64,000 nucleotides of DNA from Malurus cyaneus samueli. Its lineage: Eukaryota; Chordata; Aves; Passeriformes; Maluridae. The first letter of the stretch is position 1; every line of letters starts with the position of its first letter. Location: NCBI GenBank assembly GCA_009741485.1, contig CM019237.1, positions 50,034,050-50,098,049 on the forward strand. The letters run 5' to 3'. This document shows, one piece after another, positions 47,001-59,769 of this stretch. Below the pieces are notes generated by a model. It had not been told where the DNA came from and ran no database searches. It saw nothing but the letters and a program-made list of their open reading frames with translations. Both the position numbers and the translations under genes were made by a program.

Positions 47001-47586
47001 TAAATGAGAGTGCTGAACACAGGAGGGAAACAGAATTAGCTTGAGCCCTGGAGCTGTTAGGCAGACCACTTGGAAACAGGAGTTCTCCTGGTTTGTTCTC
47101 TCACCAGAAACTGGGAGAAACCTGAAGGATGTTTATTAATGTCCTTCTAGGCATCAGAGAACAAACTGCTACAGCATCAAATGTTCATGGATGGATTCCT
47201 GAGTGCATTCAGCCTCAGGAAAGAAAGAAGAAAGTGTAGAAGAAAGAAAAAAGTGTAGGACTGAAACATTACTCTCCATGTCACAGAATGCTAGACTCAC
47301 TTAGGATAGGGAAAGAACAGTGATTTCACTGAAAATGGGCAATGAAACCTTGGCTTTCCCATTTGTGTTACTCTGCAAGAGGGAAGAAAATACACAAAGA
47401 ATTCTCAATTTGTGTAACTGCAGATCTCAAAGCACAAGGTGAGGAGGTTTGGGCATCTAACAATACCCATGTATCCATCTCGTGCAGTTTCATCCATTAC
47501 CACAATGAGCAGGGATAAAAAAATCCCAGTTCTCTCAAAATAGAAGTAACCCTGATTATTCTCTGATGGGAAACCATCCATCCTAG
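44024..47586. other. No gene seen; upstream side of KCNA6
   Basis: Unique-looking DNA that could hold upstream non-coding exons or enhancers of KCNA6. A pyrimidine-rich stretch lies at about 46300-46520. No GALNT catalytic or lectin motif is visible. Confidence 0.5.
44774..44787. repeat. Poly(T) run of 14
   Basis: T14 upstream of KCNA6 in unique-looking DNA. Confidence 0.95.
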
Positions 47587-47714
47587 TCACAGGATCCCAG
47601 AATGGCCAGGTTTGGAAGGAATTTGAAAGACCATCTCTCTCCACCCCCCTGCCATGGGCAGCCATCTCCCACTAGACCAGGTTGCTCAGAGCCCCACCCA
47701 GCCTGGCCTTGAAC
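47587..47714 (-). mobile_element. CR1 LINE 3'-end fragment
   Basis: CACAGGATCCCAGAATGG and GTTTGGAAGGAATTTGAAAG, then CTGCCATGGGCAGCCATCTC and ACCAGGTTGCTCAGAGCCC: the complement of 128 bp of CR1 tail. Confidence 0.88.
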
Positions 47715-49069
47715 AATCTCAGTCACTTTGAAAAGGATGCTTGTGCCACTGCTGACTGATGGGGGAAGAACTGCACTTCCATGAGGTGAAGGTGACAGTC
47801 CCACTCCCTGGATCCACCCCAGCTATTCCTGGAACACTGTCTTTTCCATGTGTTGAATGAGAACAGGTTCTGTAGTGGTAAAAATATACCATGGTGTAAC
47901 TAAAGCTTTTGTCACAATACTGGGATAAAGGGAGGAGGGGAAGAGAAAACAGGTTGTACCAGAGAATTTCACCCAAGGATTTCCTGGCTTTCAAGTATTT
48001 ACTTCTGTTAATCAAAGTGCCTGTAACACTGTGTTTGTCTTGGGTTTTTCCCCAAAATTCCCTCTATAGCTGAGTAACTTTTAAACCTCTTTTAAACCCA
48101 TATTTTTAAATCCCTTTAGTATTTCCCATGTAAATACATTGCATTTTTTTCAGATGCCCTTTCACAGAGAGACACTAGATGTATTTCAGGGACTTCAGGT
48201 TTCCATTTATCCCAGCAAGAAAAACATTCTGGCCTGCCACCATCTTTAGGTTCACAACACAAGCCTGTGCTATGTGAGCAAGTTAAGTGTGACAGAAAAT
48301 GACAGCAGTGTGCAAAGCAGTCACCAGGGAAAGACAGAAGGTGTCACAGCTGCTTGCTAGGCAGCTTGAAATGATTGAGGTGTGTGAATCCTGTGTCAGG
48401 TTCTGCAGCATCAGATGCAACTGCTTTGACATCTCTGTTTACCCTTAAGCTGGACTTTGTCCTCTTGTGGGTCTGTTGAACTCCTTTTGCTCCTGCGATG
48501 ACATTCGATTTCCATTCTTTAATTTATTGCCATGCTACAGGCCCTGAGCTTGTCCCAAGTGTTTATCCCTCCATCCTGTGTCTTGGCTCCTGCCCATGTC
48601 CCATCCTCCTTTCTATTTTCTATCCTCTCCCAGTCTTTTCAGTTTGCTGTTCTATTCTTCCCTATTTCCCAGTCCCTTCTGCTCCTAATCCTTTTATTTA
48701 AATGACCAAAACCCAAATATTTTAACAAAGCCCCGCTTCATGCAAGAGAAAAGAATTATTTCCAAAATGACGAGTGTTCTTGAGAATTCTGCTGTGGCAT
48801 TGGGCCCATCTATATCCAGGTATCCTCCCGGTGTTTAAATATATAGTGAGAAAAATTACTTCAGCCCAAGCCCAGAGCACCCTTGCAAGGAGTCCTGGCT
48901 AAGAGCAGGCTGTCCATGCTGCCAGTGGCACCCCAGATGTTTTCAGCTGGTGGTGCAATGTGTTTTACGTGGTCCAGTTAATGATCAGTGCCTTAAATCC
49001 TGTGGAAGACTATGTGGAAGGGGAAAGCTTCTGCTTCTTTAAGATAACCCAGTCAAAGACCCTTTCAAT
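47715..49069. other. No gene seen
   Basis: Unique-looking DNA with a pyrimidine-rich stretch at about 48560-48700 on the plus strand. Confidence 0.55.
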
Positions 49070-49383
49070 GCAGAGAGAGACTCTTGACAAGGGCCTGGAG
49101 TGACAGGACAAGGGGAATGGCTTCACACTGACAGAGAGCAGGTTTGGATTGGATATGAGGAAGAAATTCTTCCCTGTGCGGGTGGTGAGGCCCTGGCACA
49201 GGCTGTCCAGAGAAGCTGTGGCTGCCCCATCCCTGGCAGCGTCCAAGGCCAGGTTGGATGGGGCTCTGAGCAACCTGAGATAGTGGAAGGCATCCCTGCC
49301 CATGGCAGAAGGTTGGAATGGGATGATCCTTAAGGATCATCTATGAAATGATGAACCATTCTATGAATATGTGATTCTGTGAA
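49070..49383 (+). mobile_element. CR1 LINE 3' fragment, about 315 bp
   Basis: From GCAGAGAGAGACTCTTGAC through GGTTTGGATTGGATATGAGG and CCTGGCAGCGTCCAAGGCC to CCATTCTATGAATATGTGAT. Low divergence from the 33948 copy. A local duplication near the tail (AAGGATCATC region) blurs the last 50 bp. Confidence 0.93.
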
Positions 49384-51954
49384 AGGCGATAATAAAGGTA
49401 AAAACAGAAAGGGATACAAAGGGATAACAGTAACAGAGGAAAGAAAAACATCAAAATGCTTCAGTTGCTAATTGCAATGGATAAGATGGGAGCAACAAGG
49501 AGAGCAGGAGGAGTTGTGACAGTTGAGGGTGCCTGCAAAAGTCTGCATAACTTTTAGGGGGAAGTTTAGGAGCTGCTGGCCACTTACAGCATCCCTTAAC
49601 CACCACCCCTAAGAGCTTGGGGTCAGCCACTGAAACTTCCACTGAGGGCATCTCTACATAGTCACATGCCTTTTAAAACTTTATTATAAAGAAAAAAAAA
49701 CAAACCAAAACTGACAAAACCCAGGAGAAAACCAACAAAGCAACAAACAGCAAAAGAACACCCACCCCAGTTGTGTAAATCTTTTACATCTCAATTTGTT
49801 GGTCATTACAAGTTCTAACAGGCTGTTAGATGTTTCCTATATTATAACAAAGCTCACTTTATTTCTTGCCACCACTGCATGTCACCATTAAGAAGTAACA
49901 ATAAAGGAAGATTTTAATGAGATTTGTGCTGCTCTGACGTGAAGGGAGCTCTCTGTCTGCAAGGTAAGCCCCCATCCTTTGTGTGTCATGCATCCATCCT
50001 GTCCAAATCACAGTGCCATGAGGAGTATCCTGTCTGCATGAAGACCTTCCCCACTCCCATATTTCCCTAGAATTCACTTGTCCCCTGAAAAGCAGGTCTG
50101 TCTGCCTCTATAAAGATGATTTTTGCATTTTTCTCATCAGGCAATGTTGTGGTGAGTGTAGGCATTGGACTGAGCAGGCGTGGCAGAGGGAAAGCAGAAG
50201 GGAATGCTGCTCCTGGGAGCCACACAGCCCTTCCTGCCTGCTCTCCCTGTCCCCAGACCCAGCCACAAAGAGGAGGGAAAGGATTTGGCCTTTCTGTAAC
50301 TTCTAATTACCCTTCACTGGGATTCCCATTCAGCCCTAGAACAGAAGTGATGACTCTTCCAGAGGTCATCTGGCTAAAGAAAGGGTCATGTGCCTGTGAG
50401 GACACAGCTGGCAGCATTGTGTTCGTTCTCTCACCTCAGGCTGCCTCTCCCCTCATCCCCTTCTGTGACTTCCACACCTTTCACTGCCCCCCTGTTCTGC
50501 CTGCAGGCACAAAGAGCCCTGGAGACAGCTCTGTCTGCCACCTGTTCTCCCATCCATCCCTGCCAGGAGCAGCAGGTCCTGGCCAGCCAGTACAGCCCCT
50601 CCCACTGATATGGGAACATCTGGTCTTTTCCAGAGCTAAGAAATCCTCAGGGATTTCCACAGCGAGTCTCTGACAAGTCTCTAAAGAAATACACATTAAA
50701 AAAAAATGCATTGAGAAAATTCCTTCAAGGATGGCAAAAAGCACACCGTGATGTCAGAATAGCCTCCCTGCCAAATTTTCTGGCTCTGCTCAAGAAGTAG
50801 GAGAGCTTTGTTGCAAAATGAGTGTAATAATTTCTGACAGGCAGAGCAAAACTTTCCTCCAAATTTGTTTCAGAGACAGCCAAACCTTTTCTTTTTTTCT
50901 TTCCCCAGTTTGTTTTAGCGGAAGCTTTCCAAATAAAAACAAACAAGCAAATTAGCCCAGAGGTAGACAAGCAACATAAAAAAATCTTATTTGAGCAGCC
51001 TTAAGATCAACAAGAAACCTTCTAGCTGGGGCAGAGAGGGCTTTACCAGACTCTTCAAAGATAAAAGTGGTATGATCATTGAGCTTAGTAACAGTATTTG
51101 TGACTTGTGATTATTGAATAGAGACCAAATAGATACCAAACTCAATTAAAACTCAACTTGATGTACAAAAATCAGTATCAGACTAAATTCATTCACACAG
51201 CCCTCCCAACTTCATTGCTAAAGGGCAGAAATAACTTCCCTTCTTCTTGACCACTGGAATATTAAGTGAATCTTCAAATACAAAGCAATAAAAAACAGAT
51301 GTAACATAAGTTATCTTTTCCCCTGCAGGAAAATTGCTGAAAATCAGTGGGGCATTGCAGAGAAGCTGAATAAAAATTGTAAGAGCCACAGATAAGGTGA
51401 GGATGAAAGATTTCTGACAGGAATCATCCATGAAAAAGCATCAGGTCTGCTCCTGGACTTTCTAAAAACCACTGAAGAGCCACAAGTTCTGATTCTTTCA
51501 GTCTGGATCAGATTTCAGGGCAAGAGGAACTGGCTCCATAAGTAAACAGGCAAAAAAAATGAAAGCTATTACAGAAATGATCCCATTGCTCAGTGAGGTA
51601 GAGAAAATGGGGACAGCAAAAAGTCTGAGGTGTTCACTGCTTTTTTGTTGTTTTTTCTTTTCCTTGAGTTATTCTCTGCCAAGTTGGCCATCTGGCCCCT
51701 CAGGATACGGAATCAAGTAGCAGAGCACATGGGAGTGAAGCCTTCCCAGGAACAGAGGAATATGGAATTAGGCAGCACACAACTCAGCTGGACACACACA
51801 AGTGTGGGATCAGTGGGGATGCTTTTTATGGTGCTGATGGAGCTGCCAGCGCCATTCAAAGGCCAAATTCTCTCAGTTCCACAGGTGATGGTGAGCAGGG
51901 AGAGGCTCCTGCTGTCTGAGAGGCAAATACAAAGCCCATTTCCAGGAATGGATA
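49384..51954. other. No gene seen
   Basis: Contains a 185-codon frame (50116-50673, plus) without recognisable domains, and a donor-like CAAG/GTAAGC near 49963. Confidence 0.5.
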
Positions 51955-52145
51955 TTCAGGAAGCTGCAGGGCAGTTGGCCTCACTGAGGAGCTCCAGAGC
52001 TAATCCTGCTCAAAGTCATCTCCAGCCATGTGAAGGATGAGATGGTGGCTGGGAGAAGCCAGCAGAGATTTATCAAATCATGTCTGACCAACTTTCATGA
52101 TGAAAAGACTGGTTCATTGGAGGAAGAGAGAGTGGTGAGAGTTGC
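51955..52145 (+). mobile_element. CR1 LINE internal fragment from the reverse-transcriptase region
   Basis: GGAAGCTGCAGGGCAGTTGG, then AGCCATGTGAAGGATGAGAT, GCCAGCAGAGATTTATC and ATCATGTCTGACCAACTTTC correspond to the CR1 RT segment around the SQHGF...SCLTNL motif. Unlike the other copies here it holds no 3' tail. Stops and indels make it non-coding. Confidence 0.6.
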
Positions 52146-52812
52146 CTCCCATATTTTATCAGTTTTAAAGTCTATTATCTAGGAAACTAAAGCCATTGCA
52201 CTTCCCTGGCCATGTACTGTGCAATGACTGAAGGAAAGCTGAACGATGTGTTAAACTGCAATGGAATACAGCTACACTGCAAGTTTGTCTGGTACAAGAC
52301 AGACATCTCCAATTTTAGTCTTTTTCAAGATCTGGAACTCGTAAAAGTCAGTTTTATGTACTAGATGTGATTTAAAGCCTTCTGTGCTAATCTTGGAAGC
52401 AGATCTGGGAAAATTTTGCTGTAAAACTTCTTTGCGAACAGGGGTTTCCCAGGAACGTGTGTTTGCTCCAAGCTCCAGCTTCTACAATATCAATATATAA
52501 TCACCTCACTGGGATGTGATCAACATGAGACATGCAGGAAAGGCTCCTCAGAAGGGGAAGAAGAGTTTCAGAATCAGCAACAGCCAAGGGAAAAAAGCTG
52601 TCCTAGTGCTGGTGTCAAACTATAGATGTGTAGCTGGCACCTAACAGCAGATTAAACCAAGTATTTGAGCTCTGTGCACAGCTCAGAGCAGTGAATCATG
52701 CTCTATCCATGACATCTCTCCCATCAGATCTGTCTTATCCAACAGTTTCCCAATGGCTGCCAAATCAGGCCTCAGCTCTTGAGAGGAGGAACAATGGCAG
52801 CACCATTTCTTT

Positions 52813-52870
52813 CAAAAAACAAACAAACAAACAAACAAAAAACTAACAAAAACTCAAAAACCCAACAAAG
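52813..52870. repeat. (CAAA)n microsatellite and A-rich tract
   Basis: Four to five CAAA units followed by a degenerate A/C-rich stretch. Confidence 0.9.
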
Positions 52871-54564
52871 AAAAAAGACACCAAAAATCTCTGACCCTGA
52901 ACAAGCACAGGCTGCCTGTAAAATAAACCTTCCTGAGCCACCCTTTGGAGTTTAATGAGAAATAGATAAAATTAACTTTTTATAGCATTACCAGGTCAAG
53001 GCTTGCTGTGAAGATGTCAGCACTCAGTGGATTATGATTGTGAGGAACAAATATTACACAGTCTTGTAGTCAGGAGAAGCCTTTTATAGTAACTTAGGTA
53101 CTGTCAGAGGAGCAGTTTTCCTCAGCTGGTGGAATCCCTCTAACCTCTTTTGGGATCACTGGGAGGGAGCCTGGCATGTCAGTGGAGCCAGGTTCTAACT
53201 CTGCTGAGGGCTTTTCTGATGAGCATCTTGTAAAATCTTGTTCCAGCACAGGGGTCAAAAAAATTCCTTAATTATAATGTTGATGCTTACTTCTTTAGAA
53301 ATAAAGGAGTGGGACAACTTCTTCAGCCTCAGTTCTCTCTCCCAAGACTGAAGAAATTTTAACTTTTTACTTTAATAACCAGAACCATAAAACCTTTTCC
53401 GTCTCAAAATATCGAACATCTATTTAATAACATGTAATGAAGAGGATGTGGTTGAATAATGCAATTCTTTTGCCCCATTTCTAATCCTTTCTTTTTTTTT
53501 TATAGTGCTCATCTAAGTCACTAAAAGGAATTAATATTTTATTGCTTTCTATGAAAAATGCATAATGCTTTTCCCATAGCAAGGTTTCAAACTCCAGTTG
53601 CTTCAGTTCAGACTGGAATTTCTTTCTGATTTTCCTCTTGCTGAAGTCAATAAACCTATGTGGGAAAATACCTAAATTATTTGTTAAAAGATGAAGAAGA
53701 ACCTTAAAATTATCATAGAAGCTGTTTTTGAATTTGAGGCATTCAGCAACTATCATGTTTCAGCTTCACAGCCCTGAAAACCCAGAAATTTCAGTTTCAT
53801 CATCATATACTAACCATTTCTACGACTCTGCTTTGAGTAGCCCCTGATTTTTAGGAAAAGCTTTCTTTACAACAAATATAATATCCTAACCTTTTCCTGT
53901 TGTATATCTGTGTCTGTGCAATGGGCCAGTCAAAGTCGAATATTTGCAAATAAGGCTTTATCAGAATAAATGTCAATTAAGCAAACATAACTGAACTGAC
54001 AGGTCTGTGGAATCAAAACTGTTGTTGGCATCTCGGTGTTGGAAGAAAAATAAAAAAAAACTCACTTGAATTTATGGAGAGCCTAAGCATCCCTAAAGCA
54101 GACAGATTCACTGCCAGACATCTAAAAATAAATTAAGTATTCCAGGCTTTTAGAAAGCAAACAAAACCTCTCTTATTTCCCAGTAGGTTCTCAGGAGCAG
54201 CTTCTCTAGGATTTTACCCAAGGGAACCATTTACCTCAGGACAGTGATCCCAATCTTGCAGTTTTTTTTACCCTGCTGAGAAGGGCTCTTTCAGATATTT
54301 TAGCATGCGTAGCACCTAAGCATGAGGAATAGATTGACTAAATGATCAGGAAATGTGGAATTCTGAGCTTCAGATCATTTGTGGAGACATTTCTATTAAT
54401 ATTTAAGAATAATAATTAAAAAAAAAAAATCCCATAGATCAGATCAGGACAGAAATAGCATTAACTGTACTTCATTTTGTAACACATTTTGAGCTGTCAT
54501 CAGAGCCAGCTATTGGAATGGAGCCTTAAAGATCACATCTATTTTTGTAAGTCCAAAGTGACCA

Positions 54565-54604
54565 ATCATTCTGCAAATGCTGAAATAATTCTGCAAATGC
54601 TGAG
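54565..54604. repeat. 20-bp tandem duplication
   Basis: Two adjacent 20-bp units, ATCATTCTGCAAATGCTGAA and ATAATTCTGCAAATGCTGAG, differ at two positions. Confidence 0.9.
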
Positions 54605-55194
54605 CTCTTTGCAGCACCTGAGGCTGTGGAGATCATTGCAGCCCAGTAAAACACTCAGTGTGTGCTCCCAAGCAATGTACGAGGCAGGTTACACAAGAAA
54701 AATATTTCCCAAACCTTCTGAGGAATCTCTTGCACAGATTTCTTTCTCTGCAGCCAACCAGTGCTCTCTCCCAAGCACATCCCCCAGGAACACTGAAGGA
54801 TCAGGCTGCTTTCCAGTCCAGTGGGCCCCTTTGGCAGATATTGCTGCAAGGTAATGCAAGTGCATGTTCTGAAAAAGGATTCCAGCCTCCTTGCCCAGGC
54901 AGCACTGACCTGAGAGTCATTCCTCTGCCTGTGTTATTAGAAGGACATCAGTGCTACTGAAAACCATTTAATGGATTTCTTCCAGCAGTCCTTCAATTAG
55001 CCATGAGTCTGTCCAGGCTGCAGTGGCACTTTCAGAGGTGTCTGTGGCCACTTTTCCTTTTCCAAAGCTGTTCCTGCTTTGAGAAGATGCCTCACATCTG
55101 CTCTTTATCTCTGACTGATGGGGGAGATTGCAGCTGGACCCAGCTGGGGCAGAGCACTGTGCCAACAATGCAACATCAAACTGCTCAGCCCTCA

Positions 55195-55501
55195 AGGGAG
55201 CCCACAAGAAAAAGATGGAGAGAATTTTTATAAGGATAGGACAAGGGGGAATGGATTCAAAATGACAAAAGGAGGTTTAGATTGGATATCAGGAAGAAAT
55301 TGTTCCCTGTGAGGGTGCTGAGGCCCTGGCACAGGTTCCCAGAGGATCTGTGGCTGTCCCATCCCTGGCAGTGTCCAAGGCCAGGTTGGATGGGCTCTGA
55401 GCAAACTGGTATAGTGGAAGGTGTCCCTGCATGTGGCAGGAGGATGGAATGAGATGACCTTAAAGGCCTTTTCCAACCCAGGCCATTCCATGATTCCATG
55501 A
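55195..55501 (+). mobile_element. CR1 LINE 3' fragment, about 305 bp
   Basis: AGGGAGCCCACAAGAAAAAG, AGGACAAGGGGGAATGG, GATATCAGGAAGAAATTGTT and a tail ending CCATTCCATGATTCCATGA. Same subfamily as 33948-34422. Confidence 0.92.
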
Positions 55502-58500
55502 CCACTCCTGCCTCTGACAAGGCAAAAAGCTTTCTTGCCATAAAATCTCAGCTCATGACCATGTCTAATAATATGCATTTTCCATTAGCAAACTCTCCTC
55601 GTAGAAGATTCTCAGACAGCCCTGGTTGAAATCCCAAATCTTTGCAAATAAGGAAGGACTACCCAACCTCATTGTTCAAGAGAAGGTTCATCTGATCCCA
55701 CTTTTTAATTCACAGAAGAAATGTAGGAGTCTCCAGTAAAGAATCACTGTTTCTGAGTCCAAAGTGTTACTGAGTATCCCTGGGTAAACATGCAGAAATT
55801 TGCTGGCAGTCATCAGGATTACTGAGGTCCAAGAGATCCATGGGACATTGGGAATGACTTCTGCATACATTTGCCATCCTGGACCAGAGAACTTGATCCT
55901 AGATCAGAAGAGAAGGTGGAAGGATTAGGACTTTCTAACAGATACAGGTTTAAATTTAAAATATAAATTTGATTGTTATTTAAGCTACAGCAGCTGCTCC
56001 TTTGAAGGGTATTAAAATAGGTAGAATTTGTGGCAAGGAAAAAAACCCCTAAATACTTCTGAGGGACAGAATTTGTGTGCTCCAAAATTTCAGTGAGTGG
56101 ATGGCACATGAAGTCAGAGGCACAGACCTATATTGAGACAATTGGGTGAGGAACAAAAGATTAGGGATCATCCTGAAATGCATTTCTCTCTCTATTCCCA
56201 AGTAATTGCCATTGCTTGCACCAGGGAATTCCATAATGAGTTCCAAGCATTACACATTGCCAAATCATCTCATCGATTTCTTAGGAAGCAAAGCAATACC
56301 TCCACCTACTTTTTTTCCTTCTATGCATATTACTATGCTTGATCTCAAGTTCAGAATCTTACCCCAGACACAAAGAATGTTGCTCCCAGAGATACTTGGG
56401 GTTTTGTGTGAGCTCACGGTTCCATTTCCATGAGCACCTGACATGTTTGTGTGGTTTTGGTACACATTGAAAAGAAGAAGTTAATTTTCCCAACAAGTTC
56501 TTACTTCTAGTCAAGATCTCGCTCTCAGAGGTGCCTGACTCTGGACATTTAAAGTTTATGCACTTTTGAATCATTAATCCTTTCTCAAAGGAATGAGGCG
56601 CACATGTCTTCCCAACCTGGCTGACACTAAAAGGAAACATTCTGCTGAATACAAAGATCTTTTGATCAAGTTTTAAAGGAGGTAAAACACTTCACCAGTG
56701 AAGTGACAGGAGGTGAATACCTAAGGCTTCATGTAAAATAAAAGGTGCATTGAGCCTGAATGCTTCAGATGAAAGAATCCTTTAATTCTAGGGTAGTTTG
56801 GGTACAAATTAAGTAAGTAGGCTCTCTCTCAGAACAGAACCACCTTTTCTTTCTCTGTCACATTCAGTACTGAAAGCTTGGTGTCTACAAGTCCCAACTT
56901 TTTAAATATCTTCTTAAGCAAAATGATTCCATGTTTCCAGTAATGCTTTCCACCCAAACTTCTTGACTCACCTTTAGAATTTTTGTCAGATTCACCTTTA
57001 TGTTGCCCAGATATGTGGGTAGTTATTAAAGTCAAATAAGTGCATGCTTTGTACAAAACTTTAGGTATATTTGAGCATGTTTGAATGCATGTTTGGTTGG
57101 AAGGCTGTGTTTATTTACAGAATTATTCCCTGACTTTAGAAATATGTGTCCCTGTAAATTCATGCATGACCATGTACTTGAATCTTTCAGGGAGTTTTTG
57201 CATGACACAACTGAAAATGCACCTTAAAAACTGTTGCATTCCCTATTTTTTCTTTTTATGGATAACTTTCCTGCTTTAGTGGTTTCAGGTATTGGAGAAC
57301 AAATGACCAGTGCACAGCAAGAACAGGAAAGGGGGCTTACCTTCAAGCAAAGAGTTCAGAGGCACTGTAGAATAAAATTAATTTCATGTCTGCTTTTCAC
57401 TGTGAAGTTTCAAATATTTATTTCAAGAGAAATCAGGATGGGATGGCTCCAGAGACTGAGGTAAATTTGTTCTATAATTTACTCAGAGAGAACAGCTCAG
57501 TGAACTTTAAATCAAGGCTTTAGAAGATGAGTGGCCGTATGCAGGGATGCTCAGCACCCTCCATTAGCTAGACCCCTGGAATCCCTTCCAGACAAACTAC
57601 AAAACCCTAAATCTTTCCCTAAAAAGGGTATGGCTTTGGAACAGGCCAACCTTAGTGATGGGCCCTGTTTTGTAGATGGGGAAGAGGCACAAGCTGAGTG
57701 CCCAAGGACACCACCCCAGTGGCAGGGCTGAGGTTGTCTTTGAGTTACCACTGCCCATTCCCATGCTTGAACAGACCCATATCCATGTGTGGCAATGTGC
57801 CATCCCTCTCTCGGCACACAGAGCACATCCCAGCTGCTCATTCTTAGATACAGACAGGGGTTTGTGTCTTCAGAGGGGAATGGTTTCATGGAAAAACTTA
57901 TCCCAGAAAGGTCTGTCACTGATTGGCCCCGCTCTTTCCCCACCACAGGAACCCTATTCTCTTCCTGAAGATCCCCACCTTGCATCTGGCTTCCAGGAAG
58001 GCAGGAGGGAAAAATATTACCAACTACAAAACTTTTTCCCATCCAGTAAAAGTCAAGAAACGAGATATTAAAAGCGAGGTTGTGCCTTCAGAGGAGGATG
58101 CAAGGCTTTGCCCTTATCTCAGAAGACTCCTGCTCAGCATCAGTCGGGAGCAATGCACCTGCAATGAGCAGAGCAGGGTGAGTGCTGAACCCACTGAACA
58201 CAGGATCAGACCCTGAGGCTCTTCAAAGGACAAACACAACCCATCCCAAAGCTCAGCTCCCATTTCACCACAGCCGGATGGAAAGAAAGTGAAACCTCGG
58301 AGACTGCCACGCTCCTCAGAGCCTCAGACACCCTGGAGGGAGGGTGAGAGCACTAAGGATAGGTTTGCAATTGAATTTCTGTTTATTTTGGTCCAAGGTT
58401 GAGGTCAATGCACAATGAGGAGGTTATCAGATGACTCATATTAGCCCGAGCGCTGTGCTGGGATAAAGTTAGTACTGTGCCTACTGGGAAGATGTGAGAT

Positions 58501-59088
58501 TGTCAGATGGCCGGGGTACAGCCTTATATAATTCATTTCTATTCCTGAAGTAATTTTCTTGACCAAAACTGAGAAGGGAAGGAACATTGTTTTGTACTGG
58601 CATGAGAGTTTGGGAATCCAGGCTTTATCCATAATGTGCTCATGTGAATTGACAATAAAACTCAGTATTAATGTAAATAACTTGCCTTTTTAAATATTTG
58701 CGATGATAATAAGACATATACAGTGTTATCCAGGGTTTTTTCTACCTGAAAAAACACGGATGTACATTTCTAAGAAGCATTTCCTTGCTGTTTTGCCTAC
58801 TTAATCACACAAGCAATAGGAATAAGACAAAAGATTTTGTTTCATTTAAGTCCAAGGCAAAACCTCTGTATTTCCTCTGTGGAAACAGAATAGGACTCCT
58901 GGGTGTCATGGGGGAGGCACAAAATTAAAGAGATGACCCAGACAGGAAGTCAAGAAACCACAAAACAGATTCTGTGCTCATAGATTTGAACACAGGCCTA
59001 TAGGAAAGCCAGTCAAAATGTTTTATACATCCTTTTGGATGAAGCATAAAACACTCCTAAAACATGAACAGCTATATGAGAGAATCTT
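55502..59088. other. No gene seen
   Basis: Mostly unique DNA with the MIR-like fragment at 57664 and a short palindrome CACTTCAC-CA-GTGAAGTG near 56689-56706. Confidence 0.55.
57664..57780 (+). mobile_element. MIR-like ancient SINE fragment
   Basis: TTTTGTAGATGGGGAAGAGG, then TGCCCAAGGACACCACC, AGTGGCAGGGCTGAGG and finally CCCATTCCCATGCTTG follow the order of MIR core and tail blocks (ACAGATGAGGAAACTGAGG, TGCCCAAGGTCACACAGC, AGTGGCAGAGC and so on). About 115 bp, highly diverged as expected for an element older than the bird-mammal split or of a related CORE-SINE. Confidence 0.5.
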
Positions 59089-59545
59089 TTAAATGGAATG
59101 AGTTCAGAGCAGAGGCACCAAAATTTCCAGCCTGGAGAGTTTGTCCTGTTAGAAGAAGCTGAGAAAATGGAGCTTGATTATACTGAAAATGAAACTTGGG
59201 GGCCATGTTAAAGCCACTTTCCAACCACTGACAGGCTTTTGCCAAGGCCAAGAGCTGGGCTCTCACATGCCCAGCTGGGGAACAAAAGATAATCGTCCTA
59301 ACTTGAAGCAAGAGGGGTTCTTACTGGACATAAGGGTGGGGGAAAAGGCACAGCAAAATATCAAAGCACAGGAACAGGTTGCCTAGAGATATTGTGGTGC
59401 TGGGCAGTCTCAGAGGTTTCCAAGACCCAATCTGACACATTTCTGCACAGCCTGGTCTGCCTTCAGAGCCAATAGTGCTTTGAACAGCAGGTTGGACTCC
59501 AGACATGCAGAAATCCCTCCCAATTTTAACAATTCTGTGATTCCA
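59089..59545 (+). mobile_element. CR1 LINE 3' fragment of a less common subfamily
   Basis: Contains GGAACAGGTTGCCTAGAGAT, TTCTGCACAGCCTGGTCTGC, GGTTGGACTCCAGACATGC and the end CAATTCTGTGATTCC. Clearly CR1-like at the tail; the 5' border is approximate because similarity fades. More diverged than the copy that follows it at 59770. Confidence 0.7.
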
Positions 59546-59769
59546 CCCTGTGGCCCTGACTTTGACCATAAAATGGCAGCAGCTCAGAGGCCTGTGCAGC
59601 TCTGAATTGGTTTGTGTTTTGTGCAAACACATGGAAACGAAAAGAACAGGAGAAAAGGATAAAGAACAGGATGTGGCTCCCTGTCTTCTCAAAACCATCC
59701 CCTGGAAAGACAGAGGACGAGAAGGGAGACCAAGGCCATGAGAGTTTTCCTTGGAATTGTGAACCCATA

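Larger units (their letters stand above)
52146..55194. other. No gene seen
   Basis: AT-rich; holds the CAAA microsatellite and the 20-bp tandem duplication. A 91-codon minus-strand Lys/Phe-rich frame at 53481-53756 looks like a product of AT-rich DNA. Confidence 0.55.

Noticed and set aside
46300..48700. Two pyrimidine-rich stretches (46300-46520 and 48560-48700) as copies of one repeat
   Set aside because: They share composition and short words but do not align over a useful length.
50116..50673. 185-codon plus-strand frame
   Set aside because: No recognisable domain and competing frames on the other strand. Of this length, one chance frame in 64 kb of moderately GC-rich DNA is expected.
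53481..53756. 91-codon minus-strand Lys/Phe-rich frame
   Set aside because: Composition follows the AT-rich DNA; no domain and no promoter or splice context.
56689..56706. Palindrome CACTTCAC-CA-GTGAAGTG
   Set aside because: Eight-base arms are expected occasionally by chance in 64 kb.
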